DNA of 64,000 nt, from the NCBI GenBank assembly GCA_947488905.1, contig CANLBJ010000003.1:62001-126000 (forward strand), in the 5' to 3' direction. The translations under genes were made by a program, and so were the position numbers. This DNA is from Ulvibacter algarum. Its GTDB lineage: Bacteria > Bacteroidota > Bacteroidia > Flavobacteriales > Flavobacteriaceae. Shown piece by piece: positions 61,333-64,000 of this stretch (positions are counted from its first letter, which is position 1; each line of letters opens with the position of its first letter). The notes below the pieces were generated by a model that saw only the letters and a list, made by a program, of their open reading frames with translations, had not been told where the DNA came from and ran no database searches.

Positions 61333-62532
61333 TTAAATGGTTTCGCTTAAGATATCTAATGGATTTTCTATGTTTTCCATTTCTTTCTTTTGCACTTCTC
61401 TTTTTGCACTAACACTTAACACCATCCCTAGCGCTAGACACGTCATCCATATACTTGTACCCCCACTACTTATAAGCGGTAATGTTTGCCCAGTAACAGG
61501 AAATAACTCAACCGCTACCGCCATATTAATCATTGCCTGAAATACTATTGGGACTCCCACGCCAATCACCAATAATTTACCAAACATTGAGCTTGATTTA
61601 TGCGCCACTATTACTAATCTAAACAAGAGAAGCATATATAAGAACATTAAAAACAATCCTCCAATTAACCCAAATTCTTCTACAATGATGGCAAAAATAA
61701 AATCTGAAGATGATTGTGGTAAAAAGTTTTTCTGAACACTCTTACCTGGGCCTAGCCCTCTTATACCACCAGTAGCAATTGCTATTTTTGCTTTTTCTAT
61801 TTGATAACTAGCATCAGAGTCTACTTCTTCTTTGTCAGTAAAATTATCTAAACGACTTATCCACGTATCTACACGGTTAGGAAACACACCCGGAAAAGCT
61901 TTTGCAGACAACACAAACAGCGTTAAAAACAAAGCTCCCGAAGCAAGTATTATTGCTAAATATTTTAAAGGATAACCACCTATAAAAACCAACATAGTTA
62001 CCATCACAAAAATGATAGCCGTAGTAGAAAAGTTAGCTGGCAATATTAAAGCCAATACAAAAAACACAGGTATCCACAGCGGCAACAACGTCTCTTTAAA
62101 TGACACGACCTTATCTTTTATCCTTGACAAATACCGCGCAACATAAGCCATTAATGCTACTGCCGCCAGTGTTGAAGTTTGAAAACCAACTCCTACAAAT
62201 GGGATTCTAATCCATCTACTTGCATTTGCACCTCCTATGGTTGTGCCTTGCGCCATGGTAACAACAAGTAACACAATAACAATAGGTAGCGCTATAATAG
62301 ACAAACCTTTAAAGTAATGAAATGGTATTTTATGCACTCCATAAAGAATAGAAAAACCTAAAACCAAATGTGCAAAATGCTTAATCAAATACTTACTGGT
62401 ATTACCATCATCATACAAATAAGCCAGATTACTGCTCGCGCTGTAAACTGGTAAAAAAGAAAAAAGCGCAAGCAGTCCAGCTATCGCCCAGATTGCCTTA
62501 TCGCCTTTTATGTTTTTTAATATTTGTTTCAT
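61333..62532 (-). CDS. ftsW: Lipid II polymerase / divisome protein FtsW
   Basis: 399 aa with about ten membrane spans. SEDS family features: [12 protein letters not shown] near 93, [14 protein letters not shown] near 258, and [26 protein letters not shown] near 340. It polymerises lipid II at the septum. It starts below a small intergenic palindrome and is translated just ahead of murG. Confidence 0.96.
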   Translation of the reverse strand: MKQILKNIKGDKAIWAIAGLLALFSFLPVYSASSNLAYLYDDGNTSKYLIKHFAHLVLGFSILYGVHKIPFHYFKGLSIIALPIVIVLLVVTMAQGTTIGGANASRWIRIPFVGVGFQTSTLAAVALMAYVARYLSRIKDKVVSFKETLLPLWIPVFFVLALILPANFSTTAIIFVMVTMLVFIGGYPLKYLAIILASGALFLTLFVLSAKAFPGVFPNRVDTWISRLDNFTDKEEVDSDASYQIEKAKIAIATGGIRGLGPGKSVQKNFLPQSSSDFIFAIIVEEFGLIGGLFLMFLYMLLLFRLVIVAHKSSSMFGKLLVIGVGVPIVFQAMINMAVAVELFPVTGQTLPLISSGGTSIWMTCLALGMVLSVSAKREVQKKEMENIENPLDILSETI

Positions 62533-62535
62533 TTT

Positions 62536-62555
62536 ATGCCCGCGTAGGCGGGTAT
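62536..62555. repeat. Intergenic GC-rich palindrome before ftsW
   Basis: An 8-bp stem (atgcccgc/gcgggtat) with loop GTAG lies directly in front of the ftsW start. Such CCCGC...GCGGG palindromes are scattered between genes in many Bacteroidetes; the local GC content contrasts with the AT-rich surroundings. Confidence 0.55.
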
Positions 62556-62634
62556 GTTTTTAATTGTTATTGATATTTTAACTTTGTCAGTTTAATTATC
62601 TTCGATTGCACTCAGACTGACAATAGGCTTTGAC

Positions 62635-63969
62635 TTACAAATTTCTAACCGCCTCTTTAAATTGTCTTCCGCGATCTTCATAGTTCTCAAATAAATCAAA
62701 ACTTGCACACGCCGGACTTAACAAAACAGTATCATTTCTTTCTGAAAGTTTATAAGCAATCTTAACCGCTTCTTCCATACTAGTTGCCTCAACCATCATA
62801 TCTACTACGTTACCAAATTGATTGATAATCTTACTATTATCAACACCCAAACAGATAATCGCTTTTACTTTTTCATTAACTAATGGCAATAACTCTTCAT
62901 AATCATTTCCTTTATCTACTCCACCAACTATCCAAACCGTTGGGCTGGTCATACTATCTAAGGCATAAAATGTAGCATTCACATTTGTTGCCTTACTATC
63001 GTTAACATACATTACGTTACCAATTTTTAATACTTTTTCTAAACGGTGCTCTACACCCTGAAAGTTTTGTAAACTCTCACGAATTGTTGCCTTTCTAATT
63101 TTTAACAATGTAGCAACACTAGTAGCTGCCATTGCATTTTTAACGTTATGTTGTCCTTGTAATCCTAATGTTGTTATTGGCATAGTAAAGTGGGTGTTAT
63201 TTATTGACACTATTATTTGTTTATCTTTTATATAGGCACCTTCTGTCACTTCTTTTGTTAGTGAAAAAGGCAATTTTTTTGCTTTAATCTCGTGGGTTTT
63301 AAGCCACTTTATAATCTCTTCATCATCTGCATCATAAATAAAATAATCTTCTTCTGTCTGGTTCATCGTTATTCTAAACTTAGAAGCGATGTACTTATCA
63401 TAATCATACTCATAGCGGTCTAAATGATCTGGACTTAAATTTGTCAACACGGCAATATGCGGAGCAAAATCTTTAATACCATCAAGCTGAAAACTGCTCA
63501 GCTCTAACACATAATTCTCATATTTCCCTTCAGAAACCTGCTCGGCAAAACTTTTACCTATGTTACCACCAAGAGCTACATTCAACTCTTTCTTTAACAA
63601 CCCGTGTGTTAAGGTTGCTGTAGTTGTTTTCCCGTTACTACCTGTTATACCAACTATTGTAGCCTCTGTAAATGCTCTAGCAAATTCAATTTCTGAAATA
63701 ACCAGAATCCCTGCTTCGTTCAATTGTTTAACAATTGGCGCCGTATCAGGAATTCCCGGACTTTTCATCACTACGTCTGCCTGTAGTATTTTTGCAGATG
63801 TATGACCTCCGTCTTCAAATGCTATTTTATGATGTAAAAGAACTTTTTTATAATTTTCTTTAATATTTCCGAAGTCTGAAACAAACACTTCAAACCCATT
63901 TTTCATTCCCAGAATAGCCGTTCCTACACCGCTTTCTCCTCCTCCTAATATGACTAGTTTTTTGCTCAT
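62635..63969 (-). CDS. murD: UDP-N-acetylmuramoyl-alanine--D-glutamate ligase MurD
   Basis: 444 aa. N-terminal ILGGGESGVGTAIL, ATP loop GITGSNGKTTTATL near 107, NLSPDHLDRY near 177. It adds D-glutamate to UDP-MurNAc-L-Ala. Complete in the window; the upstream mraY would be just outside. Separated from ftsW by about 100 bases. Confidence 0.97.
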   Translation of the reverse strand: MSKKLVILGGGESGVGTAILGMKNGFEVFVSDFGNIKENYKKVLLHHKIAFEDGGHTSAKILQADVVMKSPGIPDTAPIVKQLNEAGILVISEIEFARAFTEATIVGITGSNGKTTTATLTHGLLKKELNVALGGNIGKSFAEQVSEGKYENYVLELSSFQLDGIKDFAPHIAVLTNLSPDHLDRYEYDYDKYIASKFRITMNQTEEDYFIYDADDEEIIKWLKTHEIKAKKLPFSLTKEVTEGAYIKDKQIIVSINNTHFTMPITTLGLQGQHNVKNAMAATSVATLLKIRKATIRESLQNFQGVEHRLEKVLKIGNVMYVNDSKATNVNATFYALDSMTSPTVWIVGGVDKGNDYEELLPLVNEKVKAIICLGVDNSKIINQFGNVVDMMVEATSMEEAVKIAYKLSERNDTVLLSPACASFDLFENYEDRGRQFKEAVRNL

Positions 63970-64000
63970 TACTCTTTTAAAGAATTTACCCTTATCGAAT

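Overview
The window looks like a chromosome segment of a marine Flavobacteriaceae-type Bacteroidetes (Dokdonia, Nonlabens or Leeuwenhoekiella-like; genus not provable from sequence alone). The clues are the division/cell-wall cluster at 53.9-64 kb, the AT-rich coding style with little Shine-Dalgarno signal, and a recurring palindrome GCTTTCGCGAAAGC. The right 10 kb is ordinary host DNA: murD, ftsW, murG, murC, ftsQ, ftsA, ftsZ, then a yqeY-like gene and a tRNA-Arg(UCG), all on the minus strand.

Everything left of the tRNA appears to be one integrated element of at least about 48 kb whose left end lies outside the window. Its right end carries a large serine recombinase (52.2-53.8 kb) that reads into the tRNA gene, preceded by a small regulator region (50.5-52.2 kb). 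Next (minus strand) come a replication-type winged-helix protein, a glycosyltransferase, a split DarB-like pair (N6 methyltransferase plus strawberry-notch-type helicase) and a MoxR-type ATPase. A vWA-like protein, its probable partner, lies beyond an inserted cargo block. At 19.9-22.2 kb is a small HerA/A32-like ATPase beside a protein with a DnaA domain IV-like region.

The stretch from 5.5 to 18 kb is the most unusual part. About 24 small, tightly packed minus-strand genes encode mostly single-membrane-span proteins, several peptidoglycan-acting domains (M15 peptidase, NlpC/CHAP-like hydrolase, peptidoglycan-binding domain, an amidase fold with its zinc ligands lost), a holin/spanin-like set, a HExxH metalloprotease, very basic membrane-anchored proteins, and two clearly homologous beta-rich proteins. 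One of the two (529 aa) has a whole YVTN-type beta-propeller inserted into the fold of the other (303 aa). I recognise no terminase, portal, tail, tape-measure, relaxase or type IV secretion gene. I therefore infer that this is a provirus of a tailless, internal-membrane dsDNA virus, perhaps with a two-capsid-protein architecture, of a type I do not recognise. The virion role is inference; the homology, membrane segments and missing tail genes are read from the sequence.

The element also carries much defence cargo. There is a Wadjet/JetBCD-like SMC system at the left edge, a Fic protein fused to an AbiEi-like regulator with an upstream operator array, and a type IIG restriction-modification enzyme next to a TrlF-like PHP-ATPase and a PD-(D/E)xK protein. 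A broken DUF4238-like gene and a two-gene nuclease-like cassette are inserted behind moxR, where a divergent second copy of the moxR 3' end marks a recombination scar.
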